Assembly (NCBI GenBank): GCA_021324135.1
Contig: JAJPJO010000182.1
Coordinates: forward strand, 1 to 37,640
Reading direction: 5' to 3'
Origin: Pseudomonadota bacterium
Lineage (GTDB): Bacteria > Cyanobacteriota > Vampirovibrionia > Obscuribacterales > Obscuribacteraceae
Length of the DNA: 37,640 nt
Positions 7,318 through 16,755 of this stretch are shown here, piece after piece. The position numbers and the translations under genes were made by a program. Position 1 is the first letter of the stretch. Every line of letters begins with the position of its first letter. Under the pieces are notes generated by a model. The model did not search any database and was not told where the DNA came from. It was given only the letters and a program-made list of their open reading frames with translations.

Positions 7318-8442
7318 TTACCTGGTTATGATGACGCGGACCATCATTTGTCCTTTATTGTTCGCAAAGAACTGCTGTCCATTTGTTATGTTCAAATTGC
7401 CGTTGAGAAACGGCGCCCAATTTATGCAAAGAGACAGAGGACCCGTATTTTGCAATTGTATGTCGGTATGATTTCCCACATAAAAGACCGGGTTTCCCGT
7501 GCCGATTTTTCCGACCATGGCACCAACCGGTAAATTGGCCGTATCGCCTATACCTACGTGAGTACCGGCATAGCCGTTGGCATCGGAGGATCCCGGTTGG
7601 TTTTGCACAGACCAGCTGCCGTTGCACCAGTAGTCCACCCAGAGCTTTTCGCTTGGATTGACGGTTATGTGCGGGTCGACGGGCGTAAAGAGCCAGTTGT
7701 TTGCATTGACGATCACGACGTCCTCAGCCACCACGGTCTCGCCTGCATTGTGTATTTGCTGATAGATGTTGGGGTTCTGCCAGTTGCTGTTCGACAAGTC
7801 GCTCAGCACACCGGGTGTATCTTCCAAACCCGAAACGGACAGATCAACTGTGCCCTGGCCGCCCTTGAAGCTGGTGCCGGCATTTCCGTTCGACCCGATC
7901 AAACCATCGGGATGCTCACACAGACAATGGCTCGACCAGTGAATTTTCGCCGACGCACCCAGTCCCGGCACCTGCGACAGGAAGGGCACCGAAGACAAAT
8001 TGATCAGCGGTTGCATTACATAAGTCGATTCGACGCGATATTCGTAGATGAAAGCGGTCGGATCCACCGGTGGTGGCAGAGGTTTGTCCGGACCAAAAGA
8101 CTGAACGTTTTTATTAATGTAATTAGTCGCGTCCACATACAGATGCGAGCCGCAATTCGAGTATCCTCCGCTCGGGCTCAACTGCGCCATAGCGGCAAAA
8201 CCAGAGCCCTGGAAGATACCGGACTCTTCCGTCATTACAGTGAGCGCATCGCTGTAGTTTTGCTGAGCTGATGCACGCACCGCTTCCTGATGATTGACTA
8301 CATAGAGCATGCCGTAGCAAACGGCCAACATCGACAAGTCCAGAATCGGGAACAGGGCGAAAAATATCAGTAAGAAGAGAGCAATTGGGAAATCGGCCGC
8401 CCCTTTAGAGCGACGATGTCCAGACCGGCGTGCGCACGACAT
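7318..8442 (-). CDS. TadE-like membrane-anchored envelope protein
   Basis: The 374-residue protein starts with a basic leader (RRSGHRRSKGAAD), then one hydrophobic helix at about residues 19-45 (FPIALFLLIFFALFPILDLS) followed by a coiled segment (NHQEAVRASAQQNYSDAL). This is the organisation of TadE-like pseudopilin proteins of Tad secretion systems. The remaining 300 residues are predicted outside the membrane and contain three Cys-containing stretches (SNCGSHLY, SSHCLCEHPDG, DYWCNGSW). GGGAGA lies five bases upstream of the ATG. It is the first gene of a pair with the TadG-like gene and diverges from the histidine kinase gene, sharing a 235-base regulatory gap. Confidence 0.6.
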   Translation of the reverse strand: MSCARRSGHRRSKGAADFPIALFLLIFFALFPILDLSMLAVCYGMLYVVNHQEAVRASAQQNYSDALTVMTEESGIFQGSGFAAMAQLSPSGGYSNCGSHLYVDATNYINKNVQSFGPDKPLPPPVDPTAFIYEYRVESTYVMQPLINLSSVPFLSQVPGLGASAKIHWSSHCLCEHPDGLIGSNGNAGTSFKGGQGTVDLSVSGLEDTPGVLSDLSNSNWQNPNIYQQIHNAGETVVAEDVVIVNANNWLFTPVDPHITVNPSEKLWVDYWCNGSWSVQNQPGSSDANGYAGTHVGIGDTANLPVGAMVGKIGTGNPVFYVGNHTDIQLQNTGPLSLCINWAPFLNGNLNITNGQQFFANNKGQMMVRVIITR

Positions 8443-8540
8443 AGTAATCTCCCGACGGGCGAGCCTGAAATCTCGTTTTTTGAGCAGTCATGATTCGATC
8501 CAGGTGTATAAGCGGCAAGAGCGGTGTTGAATGTTGTTTG

Positions 8541-8609
8541 AACGCCACAGGCGTTTAATTTAAACTCTAAACGGTATATATACCCAAAAATGCCGATCGG
8601 TAATCGATC
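8541..8609. promoter_or_regulatory. Cluster of inverted repeats in the TadE/histidine kinase divergent gap
   Basis: Three palindromes lie between the two divergent genes: AACGCC-ACA-GGCGTT at 8541-8555, the perfect 12-mer GGTATATATACC at 8573-8584, and GATCG-GTAAT-CGATC at 8595-8609. The AT-rich palindrome could contain promoter elements for one or both directions. These are candidate operators; the regulator is not known. Confidence 0.4.
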
Positions 8610-8677
8610 CGCCTCCTTTACGGCTCTAAAATACTGGCTCGAGTGCTTATTCCTTCCAACCTGACCAGGTCAAGCTT

Positions 8678-10549
8678 ATGACTTATCTAAACCGGCTGAG
8701 GCCAAAGAGCTTGAGTAAAAAACTCCTGCTCATCGTCTGCATCCCGCTTGTCTTTCAATTGGCTGCCACGGCCTGTATGACCTGGTTCGCATCGCATCTG
8801 GTTATGGTCGCGCAGCATCAATACGAAGCCAAAGCCATAATCGGCTGTGCTAACTGGTTGAGTTTCGAGGTTGCCAGTGCTCCGCTTTTCTGGATGGTCA
8901 AAAATTTGAGCGGCGACGATGAATATTCCAAACAGTGGAAGCTCAGAGAGGAAGGCTGTCACAAGACATTGCAGGAACTGAAAGAAGTGCTTCAGGAGCA
9001 GCCCGGGCAAGCCCAAAAAGTTGATGGACTGGCGCAGGTGATCAATAGTTTTTTGCAAACCCTGCACACTATAGACCAGATGCCTGATCTTTCCCCTCAG
9101 AGCAAAGTCGAACGATTGGCGCGCTCACCTGAATTCAAGCGCTTCTTCGTTCAGTATCCATACCTGCGCAGCAGCATCCTTGCCTCTCATCGGCATGCTT
9201 TCGATGTGGCAAAAGTGCCGTTTATTCCGGATCAGGGACTGCCGGTTGAAAGTCGAACATTGCAAGATCGAAGCAATTGGCTGACGATGGGCTTGTGGGA
9301 GGTGTGGATTCTCACAGGCATTCTTGCCGCCGCCGTTTTGGTGATTAGCAGAGGGCTGACACGGCGGGTAGCTGTCGTTACAGAAAACGCGCGTTTGCTG
9401 GCTGCAGACAGACCGCTTTACCCGGCAATCGGCGGAGACGATGAGGTGGCGCTCTTAGATGACACGTTTCACTCCATGGCGCGAGCCATCAAGGAAGCGG
9501 CTGAGAAAGAGCGAGCGATCATAAGACACGCGTCGGATGTGATTTGCTCAATTGATCCCAATGACTGTTTAGTTGTGGTCAATCCGGCTTGCCTGACGGT
9601 TCTCGACTACGCTCCTGATGAGCTTGCCGGCCGGTCCATCTCGGAAATAGTTTTTCAAGACGACCTTGAGCGAACAATGAATTTTCTTGCCCAAGCGCGA
9701 GCGAACACAATTGATCAGAACTTCGAGAGCCGCTTATGCAAAAAGGACGGCACAGTCATTGATGTGTTGTGGTCGGTCAGCCTCTCTGAATCCGATCGCT
9801 CGATATTCTGTGTTTTGCATGATGTGACGGCGAGACGGAAGATGGAGAGCATGAAGGAGGAATTCGTCTCCATGCTCAGCCACGATTTGCGCACGCCGCT
9901 CAGCTCGATACAAGCATTCTTGGAGCTGGCGGCAATCGGCACTTACGATCGCGACCTTGATACATTGAAGCGAAAGGCGCGTGGCGTTGAAAGCGAGATA
10001 GATCGCTTGATCGGCATCATCAGTACTTTATTGAACGTCTACAAATTGGAAGCCGGCAAGCTGGAGATGTACTGGGAAGTGATACCATGCAGCCGCATCG
10101 TCGAGCGCTCGCTGCAGTCGGTTGTGGCTCTGGCTGAAAAACAGAAGATCACGATCAATCAGAGTGACTTTGAGGGCGGTATCCATGTAAAGGCTGATGA
10201 GGACTACATAGTGCAAGTTCTGGTAAACCTATTGTCTAATGCAATCAAGTTCTCGCCTAAGAACTCGAGTATCGACATATCCGTCGAGCCGACGGACTTG
10301 CTGGTAAAAATATCCGTAACCGATAAGGGACCTGGCATTGCCAGGGAAGTACAACAGAGGCTGTTCAACCGCTTCGAGCAGGCCAATATATCCGACACCA
10401 GAATCAAGGGCGGAACGGGCTTGGGACTTGCCTTTGCCAGGGCAATTGTCGAGCAGCACGGCGGTAATATCGGCGTTGAAAGTCAGGAAGGCGAGGGCAG
10501 CACATTTTGGTTCACTTTGCCGAAGATTGATTTGCAGGGGGCTGAATAG
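8678..10549 (+). CDS. Membrane-bound PAS sensor histidine kinase
   Basis: A 623-residue two-component sensor. Order of parts: membrane helix at about 15-37; an extracytoplasmic domain of about 165 residues; second helix near 205-227; HAMP-like linker to about 280; one PAS domain (about 282-390, with PDELAGRSISEIVF); HisKA with the phospho-acceptor His402 in FVSMLSHDLRTPLSS; and a HATPase_c domain with N box NLLSNAIKFSP, G1 DKGPGI and G2 GGTGLGLAFARAIVEQHGG. All catalytic motifs are intact. It should autophosphorylate on His and pass phosphate to a response regulator, but no receiver-domain gene is nearby, so this is an orphan kinase. The next gene, a Ser/Thr kinase, starts 19 bases after its stop, suggesting co-transcription. 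Confidence 0.93.
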   Translation: MTYLNRLRPKSLSKKLLLIVCIPLVFQLAATACMTWFASHLVMVAQHQYEAKAIIGCANWLSFEVASAPLFWMVKNLSGDDEYSKQWKLREEGCHKTLQELKEVLQEQPGQAQKVDGLAQVINSFLQTLHTIDQMPDLSPQSKVERLARSPEFKRFFVQYPYLRSSILASHRHAFDVAKVPFIPDQGLPVESRTLQDRSNWLTMGLWEVWILTGILAAAVLVISRGLTRRVAVVTENARLLAADRPLYPAIGGDDEVALLDDTFHSMARAIKEAAEKERAIIRHASDVICSIDPNDCLVVVNPACLTVLDYAPDELAGRSISEIVFQDDLERTMNFLAQARANTIDQNFESRLCKKDGTVIDVLWSVSLSESDRSIFCVLHDVTARRKMESMKEEFVSMLSHDLRTPLSSIQAFLELAAIGTYDRDLDTLKRKARGVESEIDRLIGIISTLLNVYKLEAGKLEMYWEVIPCSRIVERSLQSVVALAEKQKITINQSDFEGGIHVKADEDYIVQVLVNLLSNAIKFSPKNSSIDISVEPTDLLVKISVTDKGPGIAREVQQRLFNRFEQANISDTRIKGGTGLGLAFARAIVEQHGGNIGVESQEGEGSTFWFTLPKIDLQGAE

Positions 10550-10568
10550 AGATTCTTAATACTCGCGT

Positions 10569-13103
10569 TTGAGCAAAGCTCGCCCCAGGCATATTCAAAG
10601 CGGAAGAGCGCGTGTGAGCAGGAGAGTGACGACGGAAAAGGACGATCGCTGCACCGTATGTGGTGGCTTAACCGTCTCGGCTGACGGCGAGTCAAGGTCG
10701 ACGGCCAGTATCACGCAATGGATACAGAAGTGCACATGCAAAGGCAATCTGCCTGGTAACCACCCTCTGACTCCCGGCACGGCCAGTGTTGATGATGGAC
10801 CGAGGACCGAGCAGGACAGAACAATTTGCAGGCGCTGCGGAAAGCGCTCGAGGCAGAACCGTCCCGGCTCGTTGACGCAATGGATTTTTCAAGAGGGCTT
10901 TTGCAACTGCGATAACTCAGGCATGGATATCGCTGCCGCGCTATCGCCCCGCGAATCTACGATCGAGCCGATCGAAGAGACAGTGCTTGAGCCCGTGTTA
11001 GACCTGCCGGAAGACAAGTTCCCCGGCGCCCGCTATCTTGCGCACGCCGTGATTGGCGGCGGTGCTGCCGGCACGGTGTACAGGTGCACTGACAAATTGT
11101 TGAACAAGAGAGTCGCCTTGAAGACCCTGAAGCATTTGAGCGATGAGCAAGTCATGGCCTTTCAACGCGAGGCGAAGGCAACCAGCATGCTGCATCATGA
11201 GAACATTGTCCAGATCTTAGACTTCGGCATCGTGAGTGGTGGCACACCATATATGGTGATGGAATATATTGATGGTCTCTCACTGGATCAAATCATCGGC
11301 AAGGAAGGCAGGCTGGATCCGCTCTTTGTAATCGATATATTCGTGCAAGTTTGCAATGCTCTGGGTCATGCACATGGAAAAGGCGTTTTCCACCGGGACA
11401 TCAAGCCGACAAATATAATCCTCGATCGATCCGAGCAAACGCTCGGCAGGGTGAAAGTTATTGATTTTGGTGTAGCCGGTTTTAAGGAACCAGATCAGAG
11501 TTTCACCATTTCACAAGGCAGAAAGATCATCGGCAGCCCGCTTTATATGTCGCCGGAGCAAGCCAAGTCGAAATCATTCGATGAGCGATCGGAGGTCTAT
11601 TCAGTTGGCTGCGCCCTGTTTGAAGCTCTGGCCGGCAAACCGCCATTTGAGGCTGAGACCGTGCTGCAGCTGCTCGACAAGCACGTCATGGAACAGCCAC
11701 CATTGGTAGGCTTAGATTCTCATGATTATGGGTCTATGGCAGCGGAGTTGGAATCGATCGTGGCAAAATGCCTGGCTAAGCATCCAGCAGAGCGATATAA
11801 GAGCATGGCTGAGCTGGAGGAATCTTTGCTTGCTGCCCTCAACTCGCCCACTCACGCAACCAGGGCAGGCTCGATTAGTTCGGTTGGCAGCCAAACTGGG
11901 AATGAAACTGCCTCGTCAGCCGAATGGAACGATCGGGCTGATGCTGCTTCATCTTTGGTGCCCGGGGATGCTGCAGAGTTGGAGGCGGCAATGACCGCCG
12001 ATCCGCAGTCGGCCAGGCGGAGAAATTTAACTATTATGATACTATCGGCGGTGTCGGCTGCGGCGGCTGTCTGGTTTTTGATAAACAGTTTTCGATCGGT
12101 GCTTGTCACCGATCAACTGCCTGTGGTAAGGCTGAGCACCGATGCCGAGCAAGGGGTGCCAAAGCTGGCACCTATTACAGATGATGAGCAAAAGCATCAC
12201 TTCGAGATTGCCAATTTCGGCCGCCCCTGGATCAAGATCCATGGACGAATCAAGGATGATGATCTTGCAGAACTGAAAAATCGCCATGATTTCAAAGTTC
12301 TGGCTCTGGATCATCAGCAAGTAACCGGAGCCGGTCTCAGGTATCTAAAGGATCTGAATATAGAGCTGATCGAGATGCAAGATACTCTCGTCAATGGAGC
12401 CGGGCTCAAGGAAGTCGCTAAGGTAAAGAGTCTTACGGAATTGGTCCTGGACAATACCATGGTTGTCGACGCGGACCTGAAGCCGCTTACAAAGCTGCCG
12501 AAGCTCAGATTGATCTCATTGATGCACACGAGAATTACAAATCAGGGCTTGAAAATATTGAGCGAGATACCAACTCTCTGGCATTTGAAGGTCGATCAGT
12601 GCGAGCGCGTGAGCGCCGGCGGCGTTGCGCAGTTAGCCCGCGTACCGCATTTGACTAATCTCGACATTTCATACACGAGCGTGCGCCCTGTCGACCTGGT
12701 GGTTCTGCGCGGGCTGCCTTTCCTGGACACGCTGGCGGTTGAGGGACTGGGGATCGGCGATTCCGACCTGGATAAGATTACTTGCCTGAATCTAAAAGCT
12801 TTAGACATCTCGAAAAATCACATCACTGGAAAAGGCCTTGTCTCAATCGCCAAGATGAAAGGCTTGCACGAACTTAGAATCGCCGGCATGAATTTGAGCG
12901 ATTCCGACATAGAAAAGCTCGCCGCTGGAGCTAACCTGAGAATTATTGATGTATCGAACAATCCCATTACCGATAAGGCGATCTTCTCCCTTGGCGGGAT
13001 GAGCAAACTTCGCAATCTCAAAATCGAAGGTTGCACGGGGTTGACGCCTGTGGGATTGCACAATTTTGTAATGAGCAAATCGAATATCATCAAAATCGAA
13101 TGA
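10569..13103 (+). CDS. Ser/Thr protein kinase with duplicated Cys4 modules and leucine-rich repeats
   Basis: An 844-residue protein in four parts. Residues 28-57 and 87-114 hold two copies of a CxxC-x(21-23)-CxC module, each with a conserved TQWI (CTVCGG ... CTC; CRRCGK ... CNC), probably binding zinc. Residues about 156-420 form a Hanks-type kinase: GGGAAGTVY loop, Lys185 in VALKTLK, HRDIKPTN near 276, DFG near 299 and GSPLYMSPEQ, all intact. A single membrane helix at about 487-508 follows (MILSAVSAAAAVWFLI). The C-terminal 270 residues, predicted outside, consist of 23-25-residue leucine-rich repeats of the type LTELVLDNTMVVDADLKPL. The start (TTG at 10569) is uncertain because no strong ribosome binding site is seen. 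It probably senses an external ligand through the LRR domain. Confidence 0.88.
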   Translation: MSKARPRHIQSGRARVSRRVTTEKDDRCTVCGGLTVSADGESRSTASITQWIQKCTCKGNLPGNHPLTPGTASVDDGPRTEQDRTICRRCGKRSRQNRPGSLTQWIFQEGFCNCDNSGMDIAAALSPRESTIEPIEETVLEPVLDLPEDKFPGARYLAHAVIGGGAAGTVYRCTDKLLNKRVALKTLKHLSDEQVMAFQREAKATSMLHHENIVQILDFGIVSGGTPYMVMEYIDGLSLDQIIGKEGRLDPLFVIDIFVQVCNALGHAHGKGVFHRDIKPTNIILDRSEQTLGRVKVIDFGVAGFKEPDQSFTISQGRKIIGSPLYMSPEQAKSKSFDERSEVYSVGCALFEALAGKPPFEAETVLQLLDKHVMEQPPLVGLDSHDYGSMAAELESIVAKCLAKHPAERYKSMAELEESLLAALNSPTHATRAGSISSVGSQTGNETASSAEWNDRADAASSLVPGDAAELEAAMTADPQSARRRNLTIMILSAVSAAAAVWFLINSFRSVLVTDQLPVVRLSTDAEQGVPKLAPITDDEQKHHFEIANFGRPWIKIHGRIKDDDLAELKNRHDFKVLALDHQQVTGAGLRYLKDLNIELIEMQDTLVNGAGLKEVAKVKSLTELVLDNTMVVDADLKPLTKLPKLRLISLMHTRITNQGLKILSEIPTLWHLKVDQCERVSAGGVAQLARVPHLTNLDISYTSVRPVDLVVLRGLPFLDTLAVEGLGIGDSDLDKITCLNLKALDISKNHITGKGLVSIAKMKGLHELRIAGMNLSDSDIEKLAAGANLRIIDVSNNPITDKAIFSLGGMSKLRNLKIEGCTGLTPVGLHNFVMSKSNIIKIE

Positions 13104-13259
13104 CGATTGTTTGTCCGGGCTTGCTACCGCATATGGTGCGTTATCGGAGGCGGCGGTTTGCATGACTGCCGTGTTGAGCGTCATATGCCAAGTGTTGCGC
13201 TGATGAGAAGCTCAGGTGGTAAAGTATTGATCGAGAACCCATGGACCGCTCGACCGACT

Positions 13260-13784
13260 ATGCCCAGTTTAAACTTAGTACTGACGATAATCGCCATCAT
13301 CCTGTTTGTGAACGCGTTGTGGCTGCTCTTCATGGGCGGCTATGCCGATCGCGTTCATTCAGGGTCGTTGAAAACGTATGATTTTGCCAGCCATCCCTGG
13401 CGTTTCTCAATGGGAGTTGGACTGACTCTGGCATTGGCTTTTCTCTGCTTGCACATTGCCCAGCCAGGTTACCTGGGCGTGCTTGTCGCTAAGGTGCCGC
13501 AGTTGAAGATTCTTTACACTGTGGCGAAAATGAAAAATGGGACGATCTACCTTTTTGCCGGCTCGATGCCTGTTTTTACCATCATTGCCTATGTGATTCG
13601 GCAGATGATTCTAAGCTTTTCGACCTTCACTAAAGGCGAGGAGCTGGATCTCAACCGGAAAACCAAAAGGGCGTGGAAGGAGAAAGAGGAGCAAGAGCGG
13701 CTCGAATTCGAGCGCAAGCATGGCGGCTTGAGTGGCACATTCGGCGAAGATAAATCCGCTTCCGACCCCAATTCCGAGCATTGA
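13260..13784 (+). CDS. Small integral membrane protein of unknown function
   Basis: From the ATG at 13260 the protein has about 174 residues: MPSLNLVLTIIAIILFVNAL begins a first hydrophobic helix, a second lies in MGVGLTLALAFLCLHIA, a third in IYLFAGSMPVFTIIAYVIRQ, and the C-terminal 50 residues are highly charged (RKTKRAWKEKEEQERLEFER). I do not recognise the family. The open frame extends upstream to a TTG at 13107, but the extra 51 residues have no membrane or domain character, so I prefer the later start; ATGs at 13185 and 13203 are alternatives. The gene sits between two Ser/Thr kinase genes on the same strand, and the charged tail could be a kinase substrate, but that is speculation. 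Confidence 0.65.
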   Translation: MPSLNLVLTIIAIILFVNALWLLFMGGYADRVHSGSLKTYDFASHPWRFSMGVGLTLALAFLCLHIAQPGYLGVLVAKVPQLKILYTVAKMKNGTIYLFAGSMPVFTIIAYVIRQMILSFSTFTKGEELDLNRKTKRAWKEKEEQERLEFERKHGGLSGTFGEDKSASDPNSEH

Positions 13785-13905
13785 CTTGCGCTTGAACCGG
13801 CGCCGTCATTCGCTTCCATCAGGTAGACTCCTGCTTTCGCACAGGTTTCAAAACCCTTGAATATGTGCACAATGTGGATTAGCCGGATTGGTCCTGGTAA
13901 AGCAC

Positions 13906-15729
13906 ATGAGCAGCGGTAGTTTCGAAAGAATTCGCCGAACGGGCCAACTGGAGGCCCTTCCGGGCTCGTCCTCGCACGGCGATGGCGAGGACAAAGAAGC
14001 AGCCCGCTCCGAGGCCGCCAAGACTTTAAAATTGCTGCGACCTTCTGATGGCAGCAAGGGCGGATCGAGTGGAGCCGCCCAGGCGATTCAGCTGATGCGC
14101 TCCAAGGATCCGCCCACTGTCGATGCGGAGGAGACGACGCGGAAACTAACCGCCCAACGGCAGCTCATCCAGAGTCTGGAGAGCGCTGCCGAGACGTTGA
14201 GGTTGACTGGATCCTGGGATTCGCTCATCCGCAGCGCCCATGGCTCGACGCCGCGACCGAAGATTTTCACCAGTGCCCACTTTGCCGCTGGAGCTGCCGA
14301 AGACGGATCGGTCCAGGCTGCTGAGGGTCCGACTGACGAGGAAGTAATCGGCAGTCTCATTGAAGAACGCTACCAGATTCTGGATGTGATCGGTAAAGGC
14401 GGGATGTCCGTCGTTTATCTGGGTGAGCAGGTGAGCACGGGCGCTCTTGTTGCTGTTAAGCGGATTAAGGTGAGTTGCGCCGAAGATATAATGCGCTTCG
14501 CTCGCGAGATCAAAAGTCACTCTCGATTGAAGCATAAGAACATTGTCGCTTATCTCGAGTTTCTTGCCACCAGTACTGGTGAGTTCTTCCTGATAATGGA
14601 GCGCATCAAAGGATTGAGTCTGCTGGACGTTATTCGTTCGATCACCAGGATTGATGATCCGCAGAACATTGCCGGCATAATGTCACAAGCTTGCGATGCC
14701 CTCTCATACGCCCATCGTAATGGTGTCATTCATAGAGACCTGAAGTCCAGCAACATCATTCTCGTCAAGGAAGACGAAGGCAATGACATAGTCGTGAAGA
14801 TCCTCGATTTCGGCATCGCCAGAATGGAAGGCGAAGAGCGAATCACGCTCACCGGCCGAGCGGTGGGCTCGCCGCTTTATATGAGTCCCGAGCAGTGTCG
14901 AGGCGAAGTGCTGACGGCGCGCTCCGATATCTATTCACTGGGGGTGGTGGCATACGAGCTGGTCACCGGCAAACCACCCTATAACAAAGGATCTGTGCGA
15001 GACATCATGCGGGCTCATTGCGATCCCTACAATCTGCCGCAGCCAATCGGAGCCTTTGTCTCGAACATTTTTAACGCCGGCGTTCTCAACGACATAATCT
15101 TCAGGTGTCTCGAGACAGAACCTTCGAAACGCTGGCAGTCTGCCGAGCAACTGAAGAAGGCCTTTGAATTCTGGTATGCCTCTTGCGAACGCGGCATGGA
15201 GCTGGATGGGTTGCCGCCGGAGATGATGGAAGTTGCAGAAGGCTCCGACGATGAGCCGAGGGACTACTCACTCTCACATGAAGAGAGGCGAGAGCTGCGC
15301 AGTTTGAAGCGAACGCGCACTATGCAAACATCATTCGGCTCGGGCGCTCCGCATGAAACTACAGCTGAACGACCGCCGGCTCCAGAGGAAGGGCACGAGC
15401 GGACTTTGCGTAACCAGCAGATTGCCCTGGAGAAGGAAAAGCGACTCCTGCTCTGGCTGCAGATTGCCTCTATGATAGGCGGCGTGATGATTCTTTGCGG
15501 ATTCATATTCATGTTGAATTCCAGCAAACCAACACTTCCAAAAGCCACTCCCGCAGCAAAAACGCTCGAGGCGCCCAGCACCACCGGTGGTGCGACAGCC
15601 GATCCTGCATCGCTACCGAGTCAACCGAACGCCAGGGCGACAAGCACTGCTAATACGCAGAGCGGAACTAAGGTTGAGGCGAACGCGAAAGCCAAACAGC
15701 ACAAAAGACGTTATCGTTTGCCGCAGTAA
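13906..15729 (+). CDS. Hanks-type Ser/Thr protein kinase with C-terminal membrane anchor
   Basis: A protein of about 607 residues. The N-terminal 150 residues are Ser/Ala-rich and low in complexity, with a run of basic and acidic residues. The kinase domain (about 156-420) has IGKGGMSVVYLG, VAVKRIK, HRDLKSSN (His at 276), DFGIARM (Asp at 301) and GSPLYMSPEQCRGE, so it is predicted active. A single membrane helix follows at about 514-537 (LLLWLQIASMIGGVMILCGF), then a short Pro/Ala/Thr-rich tail ending in basic residues, outside the membrane. There is no PASTA or other sensor domain. I chose the ATG at 13906; an in-frame TTG at 13888 would add six residues. It converges with the dehydratase gene 13 bases downstream. 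Confidence 0.88.
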   Translation: MSSGSFERIRRTGQLEALPGSSSHGDGEDKEAARSEAAKTLKLLRPSDGSKGGSSGAAQAIQLMRSKDPPTVDAEETTRKLTAQRQLIQSLESAAETLRLTGSWDSLIRSAHGSTPRPKIFTSAHFAAGAAEDGSVQAAEGPTDEEVIGSLIEERYQILDVIGKGGMSVVYLGEQVSTGALVAVKRIKVSCAEDIMRFAREIKSHSRLKHKNIVAYLEFLATSTGEFFLIMERIKGLSLLDVIRSITRIDDPQNIAGIMSQACDALSYAHRNGVIHRDLKSSNIILVKEDEGNDIVVKILDFGIARMEGEERITLTGRAVGSPLYMSPEQCRGEVLTARSDIYSLGVVAYELVTGKPPYNKGSVRDIMRAHCDPYNLPQPIGAFVSNIFNAGVLNDIIFRCLETEPSKRWQSAEQLKKAFEFWYASCERGMELDGLPPEMMEVAEGSDDEPRDYSLSHEERRELRSLKRTRTMQTSFGSGAPHETTAERPPAPEEGHERTLRNQQIALEKEKRLLLWLQIASMIGGVMILCGFIFMLNSSKPTLPKATPAAKTLEAPSTTGGATADPASLPSQPNARATSTANTQSGTKVEANAKAKQHKRRYRLPQ

Positions 15730-15741
15730 GATCCGTGCCCT

Positions 15742-16737
15742 CTACGCCGAGCGGCTGGCGCCCACGAGATGATCGACCACCACTTCTCGCCAATCGTTGC
15801 GGTTGACGTTGCCACCACATACGATGACGGCAACTTTCTCTCTTGGTTTGAAGTTGATTACCTTTTTGGCTATGGCTGCCACTGCGCATGCGGCGGCACC
15901 CTCGATCAGCATTCCTTCCTGGTCGAGAAATTCGAACATGGTTGAAGCTATATCAGCTTCGTCGATTGCTACCCATTCGTCGACGAGTTCCTGAACCAGC
16001 GGGAATGTGATTGAATCTTCCTCGATGTTTCCGGAGATTGATTCAGCAAGAGTATATTCTTGCAGCATCGGCGTAATTCTGCCTTGCTGCACGGCGCGCT
16101 GCATGTTCGGGCAGGCGCTCGGCACCACACCGACCACGCGGCAATTCGGATTGATTGCTTTGGCTACCGTGCCAATGCCGCCAATGAGCCCGCCACCGCC
16201 GACGGCGCAAATGATCGTTGAGAGCTTCGGAACCCGCTCGAACATCTCGAGCGCTACGGTTCCCTGCCCGCATATCACCTCCGGATTATTGTATGGTGAG
16301 ACATAGAGCCCCTTCTTCTCGGTTGCCAGACGCCTGGCGAAATGCTCCGTCAGGGAAGGTTCATCTCCATGTTTGATGATGCCGACGCTGTAGCGATCGA
16401 GCTCTTTCAATTTTTTGGGTGAAACGCTTTCAGGCACGCAAATGGTCACTTCACGCTCGGTGAACAGAGCTGCTTGCGCCATGGCCAGGGCGTGGTTGCC
16501 GATCGATGACGAGTAAACTTTGACGGTGCCCTTCTCCCGCGCCCAACTGAGAGCATTCAAGGCGCCGCGCAGTTTGAACGAGCGCGTGTTTTGCAAATTC
16601 TCCAGTTTCAACCAGACCTCGGCCTGGGTCAGTTCGCTGAGCCAGAAACTCTTTGCCAGCGGGGTGTTCAGGACAAACGGTTTGACGCGCTTTTGAGCAA
16701 CATACACGTCGCTCAGGCTGACTCTATCTACAATCAC
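15742..16737 (-). CDS. Threonine/serine dehydratase-like PLP enzyme
   Basis: A 331-residue fold-type II PLP enzyme. The Schiff-base lysine is Lys55 in TRSFKLRGA, the phosphate-binding loop is VGGGGLIGGIG near 185, and the substrate loop reads SSSIGNHALAMA where the family has SSGNHGQ. The length equals catabolic threonine dehydratase or serine racemase (about 320-330 residues) and there is no C-terminal ACT-like regulatory domain, so it is not the feedback-regulated biosynthetic IlvA. The expected reaction is deamination of threonine or serine to 2-oxobutyrate or pyruvate plus ammonia. The extra residue in SSSIGNHAL is a small departure that could change specificity. It is transcribed alone. 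Confidence 0.85.
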   Translation of the reverse strand: MIVDRVSLSDVYVAQKRVKPFVLNTPLAKSFWLSELTQAEVWLKLENLQNTRSFKLRGALNALSWAREKGTVKVYSSSIGNHALAMAQAALFTEREVTICVPESVSPKKLKELDRYSVGIIKHGDEPSLTEHFARRLATEKKGLYVSPYNNPEVICGQGTVALEMFERVPKLSTIICAVGGGGLIGGIGTVAKAINPNCRVVGVVPSACPNMQRAVQQGRITPMLQEYTLAESISGNIEEDSITFPLVQELVDEWVAIDEADIASTMFEFLDQEGMLIEGAAACAVAAIAKKVINFKPREKVAVIVCGGNVNRNDWREVVVDHLVGASRSA

Positions 16738-16755
16738 AGAGAAGCTCCCAGAAAA

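Noticed and set aside
6798..7331. Plus-strand ORF of 177 codons inside the TadG-like gene
   Set aside because: It is antisense to a better gene with a coherent signal helix and ribosome binding site; no family resemblance.
7558..8271. Plus-strand ORF of 237 codons inside the TadE-like gene
   Set aside because: It is antisense, with no recognisable domain and no ribosome binding site, while the minus-strand gene has both.
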